A stretch of 64,000 nucleotides of DNA from NCBI GenBank assembly GCA_018267285.1, contig JAFDYU010000020.1, positions 1-64,000 of the forward strand, given 5' to 3'. The notes below the pieces were generated by a model that saw only the letters and a program-made list of their open reading frames with translations, was not told the DNA's origin and did no database searches. This document shows, piece by piece, positions 25,443 through 35,436 of this stretch. Source of the DNA: Bacteroidota bacterium. Lineage in GTDB: Bacteria; Bacteroidota; Bacteroidia; Cytophagales; Cyclobacteriaceae. The translations under genes and the position numbers were made by a program. Numbering within the stretch: the stretch's first letter is position 1; each line of letters starts with the position of its first letter.

Positions 25443-27125
25443 ATGATCCATATGAAAACAATGAATATAAAATCAATTATTCTGGTTGCCCTGATTGCCA
25501 CCTTAATCACATCGTGCAAACAAGATGTGATCACCCTGCATCCACCAACAACCACTGAACCAACCGCTCCTTCCAAAGGAAGTACAGACTTTACAAAATA
25601 CGTTGCACTCGGAAATTCATTAACCGCAGGGTTTCAGGCAGGCGCATTATTTACCGAGGGGCAGAACAATTCATTTCCTAAAATTCTTTCGAAACAATTT
25701 TCGTTAGCACAAGGATCTGATCTGGCATTCAATCAACCGGATATTAATTCAGTGAATGGTTACAACTCCTCCTACTCAGACCCTGCACACGGAGTTATTC
25801 TTGGCCGGATGATTTTGTTTGCTGCCGATGAAAACCCGAATGACGCGCTGCCCACTCCTGCCGGATATCCGGGCGTACCAACACCTTACAACAGTGCGGA
25901 TTTACCGGCACCCTATACAGGTAACAAAGCCGCTCTAAATAATTTTGGTGTTCCGGGTATTTTGCTTGGGCAGGCGCTCACCCCACTGACGGGTGGCCCC
26001 TCTACCGGAAATCCATACTATAATGCGTTGTATGCCCGTTTCGCTTCCAACCCGGGTACTTCAACAATTATTGGCGATGCGCTCGCCACATTACCCACCT
26101 TCTTTACGTTCGACCTTGGCAATAACGATGTGCTTGGCTACGCCTCTACCGGAGGAGATGGATCAATACCTTTAACCAGCTCCGCTGATTTTCAAACTTA
26201 TTATGGGCAAGCTATTGGAGCCATCATGGCGAGTTCAAGTGCTAAAGGTGTGGTTACAACCATTCCGGATGTAACCGCAATACCTTTTTTCACTACGGTA
26301 AAATATAATGTGATTACCCTATCCTCCGATCAGGTAACTCAGCTAATGGGTGCCGCTGCTTTTGGAGGCTACAATCAGGTGATGCAAGGACTTGCAGGCG
26401 CATTGACTGCAAGCCCTGCTGATTTTGGCCTTGACGCTGCCCATGCAGCACCCATCATTGCCCAAATTAATACGCGACTGGTAAATTATTCGGTTGGCTC
26501 AAACCCAATCTTAATAAACGACAACACGCTGATTGATATGGGACCGTTCTTTGACGGTATGCTGGCTGCCCAACAAATCACTTCGATTCAACGAGCGGGC
26601 TTAGCACCTTACGAACAAATTCGTCAGGCAAATTCTGACGACCTTGTTCCGTTAACGGCAGGTGCTTTGCTTGGCAAACTGGCTAACCCAAATGACCCAA
26701 CCACAGTTTACGGTGTGGCAGTCCCCATGGCAGATAAGTATATTCTCATTAAAGCGGAGGTAGATTCAATCAAGACGGCAACCGAGGCATTTAATTCAGC
26801 GATAAAAGGTGTTGCCGCACAGTACAACACGCGTGTAGCTGTGGCCGATGTTAACGCAGCGTTCAATTCTTTAGTTGCTCAGGGTGCGTACGTTTCTGAT
26901 GGTATGACCATCATGCCGAGCTTCTCCCCTCCTTTTGGAGCATTTTCGGAAGATGGCGTACATCCTAATTCAAGAGGCTATGCGTATCTGGCGAACATCA
27001 TTATCGATGCGATTAACACCAACCCTACTGTTTTTGGAACCGGCATAAATGTTCCTAAAGCAAGTCTTGCCGACTATGCAGGAGTAGGATTCCCTTTTGG
27101 TCCTAATGGTTCGTTACTTCATTAA
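25443..27125 (+). CDS. SGNH/GDSL-type esterase lipoprotein
   Basis: A 560-residue lipoprotein: signal peptide with lipobox LITSC, Cys at about residue 24. Hydrolase blocks: block I is VALGNSLTAGFQ (GNSL instead of GDSL, with the nucleophile Ser kept), block III is DLGNNDVLGY (GxND), block V is DGVHPNSRGY with the Asp-x-x-His pair. At 560 residues it is longer than simple SGNH enzymes, with insertions between the blocks. Likely sits on the outer membrane and removes ester groups. It is coupled to the TonB-dependent receptor; ATG 25452 is an alternative start. Confidence 0.85.
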   Translation: MIHMKTMNIKSIILVALIATLITSCKQDVITLHPPTTTEPTAPSKGSTDFTKYVALGNSLTAGFQAGALFTEGQNNSFPKILSKQFSLAQGSDLAFNQPDINSVNGYNSSYSDPAHGVILGRMILFAADENPNDALPTPAGYPGVPTPYNSADLPAPYTGNKAALNNFGVPGILLGQALTPLTGGPSTGNPYYNALYARFASNPGTSTIIGDALATLPTFFTFDLGNNDVLGYASTGGDGSIPLTSSADFQTYYGQAIGAIMASSSAKGVVTTIPDVTAIPFFTTVKYNVITLSSDQVTQLMGAAAFGGYNQVMQGLAGALTASPADFGLDAAHAAPIIAQINTRLVNYSVGSNPILINDNTLIDMGPFFDGMLAAQQITSIQRAGLAPYEQIRQANSDDLVPLTAGALLGKLANPNDPTTVYGVAVPMADKYILIKAEVDSIKTATEAFNSAIKGVAAQYNTRVAVADVNAAFNSLVAQGAYVSDGMTIMPSFSPPFGAFSEDGVHPNSRGYAYLANIIIDAINTNPTVFGTGINVPKASLADYAGVGFPFGPNGSLLH

Positions 27126-27143
27126 CCTAACTAAGTACACATG

Positions 27144-27174
27144 AAAAAAGGCCGTCAGAAATGATGGCCTTTTC
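27144..27174 (+). terminator. Rho-independent terminator after the SGNH gene
   Basis: Arms 27146-27156 and 27163-27173 pair over 11 positions (one G-U) around a six-base loop, and the 3' arm ends in TTTT. It ends the receptor-lipoprotein transcript before the IS element. Confidence 0.75.
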
Positions 27175-27201
27175 ATTGGTCACAATCGTTAGTTGAAACT
27201 A

Positions 27202-27216
27202 TGCGCTTTCAGCGCA
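27202..27216 (+). repeat. Left-end hairpin of the IS200-like element
   Basis: Perfect 6-bp stem with a 3-base loop, 36 bases before the transposase start. IS200-family transposases bind subterminal hairpins of this kind in single-stranded DNA. Confidence 0.7.
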
Positions 27217-27254
27217 AGACTTTCAGTTGCTACACAAAAGGTTAACTTTACTTG

Positions 27255-27692
27255 GTGAGTAAAGCACTTCGCATAGGCAGCCATACAGTGTCTTGGCTTA
27301 CTGCCCACATAGTTTGGGTTACAAAATATAGGTATAAAGTTTTGGAAGGAGATATTCAAAAGCGATGCCGTGATCTGGTCAAGCAGATATGTGACGCTGA
27401 GGATGTCAAGATCCTTAAGGGGGTGGTGAGCAAAGACCATGTGCATATCCATATTGAATATAGGCCATCGCTGAACATTAGTGATATTGTTAAACGTTTG
27501 AAAGGGCGAACCTCCCGAAGACTGCAAGAAGAGTATCCGGAGCTTTCGAAACGCTATTGGGGTCGGCACTTTTGGGCCATCGGGTATGGGGTTTGGAGTA
27601 CGGGCAATATAACGGATGAGATGGTGCAAGAATACCTTGAGCATCACCGAAAGCCTGGCAATATTGAGACCGACACTATTATTCTGGAGTAA
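27255..27692 (+). CDS. tnpA: IS200/IS605-family Y1 transposase
   Basis: A 145-residue single-strand transposase that appears intact. It has the family opening SHTVSWLTAHIVWVTKYRYKVL, the HUH metal motif in KDHVHIHIEY, and the catalytic Tyr in VQEYLEHHRK near the C-terminus. GTG 27255 or TTG 27252 both serve as start. Length is in the normal range of about 140-155. A second right end at the window start shows that related copies exist in the genome. Confidence 0.95.
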   Translation: MSKALRIGSHTVSWLTAHIVWVTKYRYKVLEGDIQKRCRDLVKQICDAEDVKILKGVVSKDHVHIHIEYRPSLNISDIVKRLKGRTSRRLQEEYPELSKRYWGRHFWAIGYGVWSTGNITDEMVQEYLEHHRKPGNIETDTIILE

Positions 27693-27713
27693 GAATTTCA
27701 TTCTTTCGACAAC

Positions 27714-27734
27714 CTATCGACTTCAAGTCGATAG
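27714..27734 (+). repeat. Right-end hairpin of the IS200-like element
   Basis: Ten-base arms around a single C, or 8-base arms with a 5-base loop. Its 3' half and the following bases recur at window positions 1-24. Confidence 0.75.
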
Positions 27735-27743
27735 TGGTTTAGT

Positions 27744-28700
27744 TTAGAACAATTGTTTGGCAATCCGAAAGATAGGATCCGATTTTCCCATCGAATAAAA
27801 ATGAAGTGTGGGGACTCCAAATTTTATCAACTCTTTAGACTGGTTCACCGCCCAGGCAATACCCACTTCGCGCACCGCAGCATTGTCTTTACACTTTTCT
27901 ACTTCATCGGCAAGTTCTTCCGGTAGGTCAATGTGAAAAATGGTGGGCAAAATATTGGCTTGCGATTTGGTTGTGATGGGTTTGATGCCAGGAATAATCG
28001 GCACATTGATTTCAGCCTCTCTACACTTTTCAACAAATTCAAAATATTTTTTGTTATTGAAGAACATTTGCGTTACAATGTACTGCGCACCTGCATCCAC
28101 TTTCTGTTTTAAGAATTTTAAATCGGTCTTCAGGTTAGGCGATGAAAAATGTTTTTCCGGATACCCGGCAACGCCAATGCAAAAATGAGTGGGTGCTGCG
28201 CTCTCCAAATCTTCATCGATAAACTTTCCATGATTCATTTTAACAACTTGTTCCACAAGATCGGAAGCAAATTTATGCCCGTCCGGTTCGGGTATAAACC
28301 TCGATTCCGTTTTGATGGCATCGCCCTGCAAGGCAAGCACATTATCAATACCCAGAAAATGTAAATCGATGAGGGCGTTTTCAGTTTCTTCCTGTGTAAA
28401 CCCGCCACAAATGATGTGCGGCACGGTGTCTACTTTATAGCGGTTTTGAATGGCAGCACAAATACCTACCGTACCGGGACGTTTGCGCGTTGAGCGTTTT
28501 TCAAGCAACCCGTTTTCCTTCTTTTTATAAACGTACTCTTCGCGGTGATACGTAACATCAATAAACGGAGGCTTAAACTCCATCAATGGGTCAATATTAT
28601 CAAACAGCGATTTGATGTTCTCTCCTTTTAAAGGAGGAAGTATTTCAATGCTGAAAAGAGTTTTCCCGTTAGCGTTTTTAAGATGGTCGGTAACTTTCAT
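27744..28700 (-). CDS. metF: 5,10-methylenetetrahydrofolate reductase
   Basis: Reduces methylene-THF to methyl-THF, the methyl donor used by methionine synthase. The 318 residues open with FSIEILPPLKGE, carry PFIDVTYH, and end with IPIIPGIKPITT and a helix near LHFYSMGK, all typical of the FAD-dependent enzyme. It is third in the metH-N, metH-C, metF operon, 36 bases after metH-C, and is therefore likely under the SAM riboswitch. The IS element abuts its stop codon but leaves it whole. Confidence 0.97.
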   Translation of the reverse strand: MKVTDHLKNANGKTLFSIEILPPLKGENIKSLFDNIDPLMEFKPPFIDVTYHREEYVYKKKENGLLEKRSTRKRPGTVGICAAIQNRYKVDTVPHIICGGFTQEETENALIDLHFLGIDNVLALQGDAIKTESRFIPEPDGHKFASDLVEQVVKMNHGKFIDEDLESAAPTHFCIGVAGYPEKHFSSPNLKTDLKFLKQKVDAGAQYIVTQMFFNNKKYFEFVEKCREAEINVPIIPGIKPITTKSQANILPTIFHIDLPEELADEVEKCKDNAAVREVGIAWAVNQSKELIKFGVPTLHFYSMGKSDPIFRIAKQLF

Positions 28701-28736
28701 TTTTTATGTATGAATTAAAATGCCAGAGGAACTTAC

Positions 28737-31430
28737 TTAATACGATAAATTCTGAGCCAGCCAGCGCTCTACCTCCTCCACGCTAAGATTTTTGCGTTGA
28801 GCATATTCCGTAATTTGATCTTTTTCAATTTTACCTAGTCCAAAATATTTAGAGTCGGGGTGCGAAAAATAATACCCACTCACCGCTGCAGCCGGATACA
28901 TGGCAAACGACTCCGTTAATTTAATTCCAACATCATCCGCTTTTAACAGTTCAAAAATGGTTTTCTTTTCGGTATGATCGGGGCATGCCGGATAGCCCGG
29001 TGCCGGACGAATACCTTTATACTTTTCGCTGATCAATTCATCGTTCGATAATTTTTCTTGTGTGGCATAACTCCAAAGTTCCTTTCTCACCTTTTCGTGA
29101 AGCAATTCGGCAAATGCTTCCGCCAGGCGATCGGCCATAGCTTTGGCCATGATCTCCGAATAGTCGTCATGTTCGGATTTGTATTTGCTGATCAGTTTTT
29201 CTAGACCAATACCTGCAGTTACCGCAAACAGCCCGATATAATCGCGTTTACCAAGCGATTGAGGAGCAATGTAATCGGCAAAACAAAAATTAGGGAGATT
29301 TTGAGCTTTCTTATTTTGTTGGCGTAAGAAATGGAGTGTTTCAATTTTATTTCCAGATTCATCGAAGAGTTGCACATCATCTTCATCTATACTGTTGCAA
29401 GGGTGAAACGCCACCACACCGCACGCTTGAAGGCTATTGTCTGCAATGATCTGAGCTAGCATTTTTTGGGCATCATCGAAAAGTTTTCTGGCTTCCTGCC
29501 CCACCACCTGGTCTTCAAATATTTTTGGATAGCGTCCGGCCAGCATCCACGTTTGGAAGAAGGGCGTCCAATCAATATATTTTGCAATCTCTTCAAGTGG
29601 ATAATTAACAAATGTCTTTCTGCCTAAAAAAGTAGGTTTGAAAATCTCTTGTTGAGCCCAGTCTATTTTTACTTTATTAGCTCGCGCATCTTTTATAGAA
29701 ATATAGCTTTTCAATTGTTGCCTTCCTTCGTGGTCTTTGCGCATGTCGGCATACTCCTTTTTCGTTTTTTCTTGAAAGGAATTGCGGGTAGCTTTATTTA
29801 CCAATTCACTGGTTATGGGCACCGACCGCGATGCATCGAGCACATAAACCACAGGCCCTTCATAGACAGGATCTATTTTAACGGCCGTATGGATGCGCGA
29901 TGTAGTTGCCCCTCCAATTAACAACGGCAAATTCAATTTTTCATGTTGCATCTCTTTGGCTACGTGCACCATCTCATCGAGCGAGGGAGTGATCAGCCCG
30001 CTTAACCCCACCACGTCTACTTTTTCTTTTTTTGCCGTTTCAATGATTTTTTCTGCGGGCACCATCACACCCAGATCCACCACTTCGTAGTTGTTGCAAG
30101 CGAGTACAACACCAACAATATTTTTGCCGATGTCGTGCACATCGCCTTTTACGGTTGCCAATAAAATTTTTGCATTTGATTTTCCGGTTACTCCGGTCTT
30201 TCTTTTTTCTTCTTCCAAAAACGGTGTTAAGTAGGCCACTGATTTTTTCATTACGCGTGCGCTCTTCACAACTTGTGGTAAAAACATTTTGCCCGAACCG
30301 AACAAATCACCCACTATATTCATTCCGTCCATTAATGGACCTTCGATAACATGCAACGGTCTCTCGTATTTTTTCCGAGCTTCTTCCGTATCGGTTTCGA
30401 TAAAATCTACAATGCCTTTTACAAGTGCATGATTTATTCTTTCTTCCACCGTTCCCTTTCGCCATTCATCGTCTGCCTCTTTTTTCTTAGATGCACCTTT
30501 AACCGTTTCGGCAAACTCAAGCAAGCGTTCTGTAGCATCTTCGCGTCTGTTCAGCAAAACATCTTCTACGCGCTCTAAAAGATCTTTAGGTATTTCATCG
30601 TACACTTCGAGCATGGATGGGTTAACGATACCCATGTCCATACCATTTTTTATGGCATGGAAAAGAAACGCAGAGTGCATGGCTTCGCGCACCAATTGGT
30701 TTCCCCGAAAGCTGAACGAAACATTACTAACTCCACCACTAACATGAACGTTGGGCAGGTTTTCCCGTATCCATTTTGCGGCATTAAAAAAATCCAAAGC
30801 GTAATTCCGATGTTCCTCTATTCCGGTTGCTACCGGGAAAATATTCGGGTCGAAGATGATATCCTCGGGGGCAAATTTCACTTTTTCCGTTAGCACCTTG
30901 TAGGCTCTTTCGCAAATGGAAATTCGCTTTTCGTAGGTATCGGCCTGGCCATTTTCATCAAAAGCCATAACCACCGCAGCCGCACCGTATCGTTTTACCA
31001 ATTTTGCCTGACGGATAAATTCTTCTTCACCGCCTTTCAGCGAAATGGAGTTCACGATCCCTTTGCCCTGCAAACATTTTAAACCTGCTTCGATCACCTC
31101 CCATTTGGATGAATCAATCATTACCGGAACGGCTGCAATCTCTGGCTCCGATGCCATCAGGTTAAGAAACTTAACCATTGCGCTTTTAGAGTCGAGCATT
31201 CCTTCATCCATGTTCACATCAATCACTTGTGCGCCTCCGCGTACTTGCTCCAGGGCTACTTCGAGTGCTTCATCAAATTTATCTTCTTTGATCAGCTTCA
31301 AAAATTTGGTGGACCCGGTAACATTGGTGCGCTCACCTATATTTACAAAATTCGAAGCCGGTGTAATAGTCACCGCCTCAAAACCGCTCAGCTTTAAGGG
31401 CTTATAGTTGATGATAGATTCTTGCTCCAC
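28737..31430 (-). CDS. metH: Methionine synthase, cobalamin-dependent, C-terminal part
   Basis: Carries the pterin-binding, B12-binding and activation domains of MetH in one 897-residue chain. Opening [13 protein letters not shown] is the methyl-THF domain; [11 protein letters not shown] near the middle is the cobalamin His ligand motif; [15 protein letters not shown] marks the activation domain that uses SAM. The open frame extends to 31502, inside the preceding gene, but the GTG at 31430, just 10 bases after that gene's stop, fits better. Partner of the separate homocysteine domain encoded upstream. Confidence 0.93.
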   Translation of the reverse strand: MEQESIINYKPLKLSGFEAVTITPASNFVNIGERTNVTGSTKFLKLIKEDKFDEALEVALEQVRGGAQVIDVNMDEGMLDSKSAMVKFLNLMASEPEIAAVPVMIDSSKWEVIEAGLKCLQGKGIVNSISLKGGEEEFIRQAKLVKRYGAAAVVMAFDENGQADTYEKRISICERAYKVLTEKVKFAPEDIIFDPNIFPVATGIEEHRNYALDFFNAAKWIRENLPNVHVSGGVSNVSFSFRGNQLVREAMHSAFLFHAIKNGMDMGIVNPSMLEVYDEIPKDLLERVEDVLLNRREDATERLLEFAETVKGASKKKEADDEWRKGTVEERINHALVKGIVDFIETDTEEARKKYERPLHVIEGPLMDGMNIVGDLFGSGKMFLPQVVKSARVMKKSVAYLTPFLEEEKRKTGVTGKSNAKILLATVKGDVHDIGKNIVGVVLACNNYEVVDLGVMVPAEKIIETAKKEKVDVVGLSGLITPSLDEMVHVAKEMQHEKLNLPLLIGGATTSRIHTAVKIDPVYEGPVVYVLDASRSVPITSELVNKATRNSFQEKTKKEYADMRKDHEGRQQLKSYISIKDARANKVKIDWAQQEIFKPTFLGRKTFVNYPLEEIAKYIDWTPFFQTWMLAGRYPKIFEDQVVGQEARKLFDDAQKMLAQIIADNSLQACGVVAFHPCNSIDEDDVQLFDESGNKIETLHFLRQQNKKAQNLPNFCFADYIAPQSLGKRDYIGLFAVTAGIGLEKLISKYKSEHDDYSEIMAKAMADRLAEAFAELLHEKVRKELWSYATQEKLSNDELISEKYKGIRPAPGYPACPDHTEKKTIFELLKADDVGIKLTESFAMYPAAAVSGYYFSHPDSKYFGLGKIEKDQITEYAQRKNLSVEEVERWLAQNLSY

Positions 31431-31440
31431 CTTGAAACGA

Positions 31441-32448
31441 TTAACGGTTAACAATTGGCTCACTAGCCTTTCTCGGTTCGTATTTTTTTGCGAGGTCGGC
31501 AATTTTTTTAATATGATCGGGCGTTGACCCGCAGCAACCTCCGATAATATTTACGAGCCCCTCTTTCAAAAATTCTTCAATCTGCGATGCCATGTCATCA
31601 GGGCCTTGATCGTATTGCCCGAATTCGTTGGGCAAGCCAGCATTGGGGTGTGCGCTTACGAAAAACGAAGCCTTTTCATTAAGCACTTGCAAATAGGGAC
31701 GCAACGCTGACGCACCAAGCGCACAATTCAATCCAATACTTAACAATGGCGCATGAGAAACTGAAATCAAAAATGCCTCGGCTGTTTGCCCCGATAATAT
31801 TCTTCCGCTGGCATCGGTTATTGTTCCGGAGATCATAATAGGAACTTGTTTTCCGGTTTCATCGAATAATTCTTGTATGGCAAATAAAGCCGCTTTAGCA
31901 TTCAGCGTATCTGTAATTGTTTCGATCAATAGCAAATCTACGCCACCATCAAGCAAACCTTTGGCCTGTTCTTTAAATGCCACTACAAGCTGATCGAAAG
32001 TGATTGCGCGATACCCGGGATTATTTACATCGGGCGACATCGAGGCAAGTTTTGTTGTTGGCCCCATGGACCCGGCTACGAACCGGGGTTTGCTGGGTTC
32101 GCGTTTAGTAAAATCATCGGCTACCTCCCTTGCTATCTTTGCGCCTGCATAGTTTAGTTCGTACACAAGGTGTTCAAGACGGTAATCAGCCTGTGCCACG
32201 CTTGTGCTGCTAAATGTATTTGTTTCGGCAATGTCAGCGCCCGCCTCAAAATATTGCTTGTGAATATCTTTAATGATATCAGGCCTTGTTATAGACAACA
32301 GATCGTTATTCCCTTTTAAGGGATGCGGGTGATCTTTTAATTGGTCGTTGCGGAAATCTTTTTCTTCCAAACGATGACGTTGAATCATCGTACCCATGGC
32401 ACCATCAAGCACCATGATTCGTTCTTTCAATATGTCTTCGATATTCAC
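31441..32448 (-). CDS. metH: Homocysteine S-methyltransferase domain protein (MetH N-terminal part)
   Basis: A 335-residue protein equal to the first domain of MetH. It opens with [13 protein letters not shown] and carries the zinc ligands in GLNCALGA and [12 protein letters not shown]. Together with the next gene it rebuilds a full cobalamin methionine synthase from two chains. The start is GTG at 32448, which lies partly in a hairpin formed by the SAM riboswitch expression platform. First gene of the operon. Confidence 0.95.
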   Translation of the reverse strand: MNIEDILKERIMVLDGAMGTMIQRHRLEEKDFRNDQLKDHPHPLKGNNDLLSITRPDIIKDIHKQYFEAGADIAETNTFSSTSVAQADYRLEHLVYELNYAGAKIAREVADDFTKREPSKPRFVAGSMGPTTKLASMSPDVNNPGYRAITFDQLVVAFKEQAKGLLDGGVDLLLIETITDTLNAKAALFAIQELFDETGKQVPIMISGTITDASGRILSGQTAEAFLISVSHAPLLSIGLNCALGASALRPYLQVLNEKASFFVSAHPNAGLPNEFGQYDQGPDDMASQIEEFLKEGLVNIIGGCCGSTPDHIKKIADLAKKYEPRKASEPIVNR

Positions 32449-32481
32449 TCTTTCTGCTTTAAGTTATTGATCCAGAAAGAG
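32448..32481 (-). promoter_or_regulatory. Start-codon-masking hairpin (riboswitch expression platform)
   Basis: On the minus strand CTCTTTCTG (32481-32473) pairs perfectly with CAGAAAGAG (32456-32448); the last G is the first base of the metH GTG start. The aptamer 5' region contains another CAGAAAG (32591-32585) that can pair with the same CTTTCTG arm instead, giving two exclusive folds. SAM binding would free the arm to mask the start. Confidence 0.65.
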
Positions 32482-32494
32482 CCTAATGATTGGC

Positions 32495-32599
32495 CGCTCA
32501 TCTTCTTCCAACGGGTTTGTTAGAAAGGGAATTAGCACCTAGTTAAGGAGGTTGCTAAGACTTCATCGGGCCCTGTCCCTCGGTCTTTCTGGATAAGCG
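32495..32599 (-). ncRNA. SAM-I (S-box) riboswitch aptamer
   Basis: All helices can be drawn. P1 pairs CGCTTATC with GATGAGCG (one G-U); P2 contains AAGAC with GTCTT around GAGGGA and GGGCCCGATGAA; P3 is the ACCT/AGGT hairpin after GCAACC; GGTGCTAATTCC is the conserved 3' strand; P4 pairs TTCTAAC with GTTGGAA. These are the hallmark S-box sequences. It lies just upstream of the split metH-metF operon, which SAM should switch off. Confidence 0.93.
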
Positions 32600-32663
32600 A
32601 TGCAAAGAAACAACAATAACTTCATAAATAAAACCTTGAAATGGTTTTATTTTGCAGAAGCAC

Positions 32664-33578
32664 ATGAAGTTAAAATTAGCAGCCATTGATATCGGTTCGA
32701 ACGCCATACGCTTACAAGTGTCTACGGTGCTTGAACTCAACAAAAAGATTCTGTTCAAAAAACTGGAGTACGTTCGATTTCCGCTGAGGCTTGGGCACGA
32801 TGTGTTCGCTTCAAATCGCATCAGTAAAGCAAGCATAGAAAAGTTTAAAAAACTGATGAAAGCGTATAAGCTCCTCCTTGAGCTCTACGAAGTTGATGAT
32901 TACATGTTCTGTGCCACCAGTGCCATGCGCGATTCTGAAAACGGCAAAATACTGGCCAAGCAAGTGATGGAAGAATTGGGTATTAAAATCAATATCATAG
33001 ACGGGAGATTGGAAGCTGAGCTGATCAATAAAGCAATCGCATCCTACTTGCACAATGAAACGTATCTGCACATTGATGTGGGTGGTGGAAGTACCGAGCT
33101 CAATCTTTTTGTTAAAGGGAAAAAAATCAATTCCCGTTCGTTCAACATCGGCTCGGTACGTGTGCTTGAACACCACGATTCGCCCGAGGTTTGGGACAGC
33201 ATGAAGAAATGGGTTAAAGATTATGTGAAAAAGGAGTTCGGAAAAGTAACGGCTGTGGGAACCGGTGGTAACATCAGCAAAATCTTTGAACTTGCAAAGA
33301 AAAAACCAGGCCAGGCACTGTCGTTCAAAAAAGTTAAAGAGACAAAAAGAATGATAGAATCGCACACGTTGGAGCAGCGTATTTATGAATTGCAAATGAA
33401 CCCCGACCGGGCTGATGTGATTATTCCGGCCAGCGATATTTATATGAAGGTGATGGAATGGGCAAAAGCCAAAAGTATTCTTGTGCCCGATGTAGGTTTG
33501 AAAGATGGAATTTTACTTCACCTGTTGGAAAAAAACACAAAGCACAAGAAGATTGAATTCAAGCACAGCAGATTCTAA
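32664..33578 (+). CDS. Exopolyphosphatase/GppA-family phosphatase
   Basis: A 304-residue ASKHA-fold enzyme of the Ppx/GppA family that hydrolyses polyphosphate or pppGpp. Motifs: AAIDIGSNAIRLQV at the N-terminus (ATP/phosphate loop 1), TSAMRDSENG near 90, HIDVGGGSTELNLF near 140 (second phosphate loop) and GTGGNISKI near 213. It is the short form without the C-terminal HD-like domain. ATG 32664 chosen over TTG 32652. Divergent from the metH operon with a shared control region of about 65 bases before the riboswitch. Confidence 0.9.
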   Translation: MKLKLAAIDIGSNAIRLQVSTVLELNKKILFKKLEYVRFPLRLGHDVFASNRISKASIEKFKKLMKAYKLLLELYEVDDYMFCATSAMRDSENGKILAKQVMEELGIKINIIDGRLEAELINKAIASYLHNETYLHIDVGGGSTELNLFVKGKKINSRSFNIGSVRVLEHHDSPEVWDSMKKWVKDYVKKEFGKVTAVGTGGNISKIFELAKKKPGQALSFKKVKETKRMIESHTLEQRIYELQMNPDRADVIIPASDIYMKVMEWAKAKSILVPDVGLKDGILLHLLEKNTKHKKIEFKHSRF

Positions 33579-33579
33579 C

Positions 33580-34008
33580 TCACTGCGAAATATAGCTCTC
33601 CAAGTGTGCGATAATTGATTTCTGTTCGTTGATTACAAACGTAACTACATCGCCAATCGAAATCATACCCACTACTTTTGTGCCCTCGGTTACCGGCAAA
33701 TGACGAATGTGTTTATCGCTCATAATTTGCATACAGTCTTCGATGGACGTTTCCGGTGAAACTGTAATCGGGTTGGCGGTCATTAAATCTTTGATCAACG
33801 TCTCTTTCGATGATTTTCCCTTCAAAATCAATTTGCGGGCATAATCGCGCTCAGTAAAAATTCCGGATAGCATTCCGTTTTCAGTTATCAAAACACCACC
33901 AATATTTTTCTGGCACATTTGCTCAATGGCAGAGTAAACCGTGGTGGTGGGTTCTACCGAATGAGCACCATAGCCCTTGCGATCGAGTAGGTCTTTTACT
34001 TTTCCCAT
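33580..34008 (-). CDS. CBS-domain pair protein
   Basis: A 142-residue protein made only of two CBS domains, a module that binds adenosyl nucleotides. The second half reads KDLMTANPITVSPETSIEDCMQIM and HIRHLPVTEGTKVVGMISIGDV. No enzyme domain is attached, so the target is unknown. It lies 65 bases after nuoN on the same strand and converges on the Ppx gene with no gap. Confidence 0.9.
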   Translation of the reverse strand: MGKVKDLLDRKGYGAHSVEPTTTVYSAIEQMCQKNIGGVLITENGMLSGIFTERDYARKLILKGKSSKETLIKDLMTANPITVSPETSIEDCMQIMSDKHIRHLPVTEGTKVVGMISIGDVVTFVINEQKSIIAHLESYISQ

Positions 34009-34073
34009 GGGTTAAATTTTTTAAGGGAAGATAATAGTAATCTTTCTTAAAATCAATGGCAGATTGGTGCTTC

Positions 34074-35435
34074 TTACAAAAGCTGAGCTAAATCAGGAAA
34101 AATGCCTACGGCTATATTAATCAAAATGAGCACCCACAGCAATATCTTTTCTGAACTGAAGATTACTATTTTACCTGAGCCGGGTTGGCTCATAGCCACA
34201 AGTGGTTTAAAATAATAATACACGCCCATTAATGAGGTTATCAACGCAAGTATTGTAAGTACAATATAACCGTTACCGATGGAAAGTGTAAACACAAGGT
34301 ACTTTCCAAAGAACCCGGCAAAAGGTGGAATGCCTGCCAGTGAAAATAATGCCACCGTCATGGCAACAGCAAGCAAAGGGTTATTTTTAAACAATCCTTT
34401 AAAGTTATCTACATGCGCGCTGCCGGTATTCTTTTCAACGATCTCTACAACCGCAAACGACATCACCGAGGCCACCGAATAAGCGGTGAGGTAATAAAAA
34501 ACCGTGCCTGCCGAATGCGCGCTGTCTGAACTGAAACCCAAAAGCAAATACCCCACTTGAGCCACGCTGGAATAGGCCAACATCCGTTTTACATTCAGTT
34601 GATAAACCGCGGTAATGTTGGCTACTAGTAAAGTGATCACCACAATACCCTGCTCAATCAATTTAAGAGAAGGACTGAAGGTGATAAAAGCAACCGAAAA
34701 AAGTTTTACAAAAGCACCAAACGCACCGATCTTCACCACGGTAGACATCAACGTGGTGATTGGTGTGGGTGAGCCTTCGTAAACATCCGGTGCCCACTGA
34801 TGGAAAGGAACGGCTGAAATTTTAAAAGCCAGCCCCACCATCATCATCAAAATACCAATGTAAATAAACCGGGGCAACGTGCGATGGGCTATAATGAAAT
34901 TGGCGATCTCTGTAATATTAAACGAGCCGGTAGCTCCGTACACCAGCGTAATTCCAAACAGCAGAAAGCCGGTGGCAAATGAGCCCATCAAAAAATATTT
35001 GAAGGCCGCCTCTGTCGAGAATAAATTTTGTTTGTTGCTGCCGGCCAACACATAGATTGAAATCGAAAGAATTTCCAACCCCAGAAAAAGGATGGCCATA
35101 TTGTTAAACGAAACCATCATAACAGCTCCAGTTACTACAAATAAAACAAGTGCAGACTTGTCCGTACGGTGTTCTTCGTCAACAAAATAATCGCGAAACA
35201 TCCAGAACCAAAAAATTGAGATAAGTAGAATCAACCCACTGAAGGCCAACGCAAAGTGATCGAAATAAACCATACCCCGGTAGAAATAACTAATTGCTTT
35301 CCAATCAATTACTACCCAGGTAAGGGCAACCAGTAAACCGAAAAGTGAAACGAAGAATATCCATTTTCTCAGGTTGAAAACTTCCGCAACCAGCGAGAAA
35401 ATTCCAAGACCACAAATGACATAAAGTGCGTTCAT
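34074..35435 (-). CDS. nuoN: NADH-quinone oxidoreductase subunit N
   Basis: Membrane antiporter-like proton-pumping subunit of complex I, 453 residues with about 13-14 hydrophobic spans. The subunit signature includes the helix around KISAVPFHQWAPDVYEGSPTP and the Lys-rich channel residues. Last gene of the nuoA-N operon; one base separates it from nuoM. Confidence 0.95.
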   Translation of the reverse strand: MNALYVICGLGIFSLVAEVFNLRKWIFFVSLFGLLVALTWVVIDWKAISYFYRGMVYFDHFALAFSGLILLISIFWFWMFRDYFVDEEHRTDKSALVLFVVTGAVMMVSFNNMAILFLGLEILSISIYVLAGSNKQNLFSTEAAFKYFLMGSFATGFLLFGITLVYGATGSFNITEIANFIIAHRTLPRFIYIGILMMMVGLAFKISAVPFHQWAPDVYEGSPTPITTLMSTVVKIGAFGAFVKLFSVAFITFSPSLKLIEQGIVVITLLVANITAVYQLNVKRMLAYSSVAQVGYLLLGFSSDSAHSAGTVFYYLTAYSVASVMSFAVVEIVEKNTGSAHVDNFKGLFKNNPLLAVAMTVALFSLAGIPPFAGFFGKYLVFTLSIGNGYIVLTILALITSLMGVYYYFKPLVAMSQPGSGKIVIFSSEKILLWVLILINIAVGIFPDLAQLL

Positions 35436-35436
35436 C

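Larger units (their letters stand above)
27185..27744 (+). mobile_element. IS200-like insertion element
   Basis: Single-gene element with a Y1 transposase. A left-end hairpin is at 27202-27216 (TGCGCT, loop TTC, AGCGCA) and a right-end hairpin at 27714-27734 (CTATCGACTT, one base, AAGTCGATAG). It lacks terminal inverted repeats, as expected of the family. The right boundary near 27744 is set by the match to bases 1-24; the left boundary is approximate. It inserted between the SGNH terminator and the metF 3' end, and the metF stop codon lies at its very edge. No tnpB or guide-RNA region is present. Confidence 0.85.

Noticed and set aside
27189..27701. 170-residue antisense open frame over the transposase
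   Set aside because: The opposite strand has the full HUH and Tyr motifs of TnpA; the antisense frame has none.
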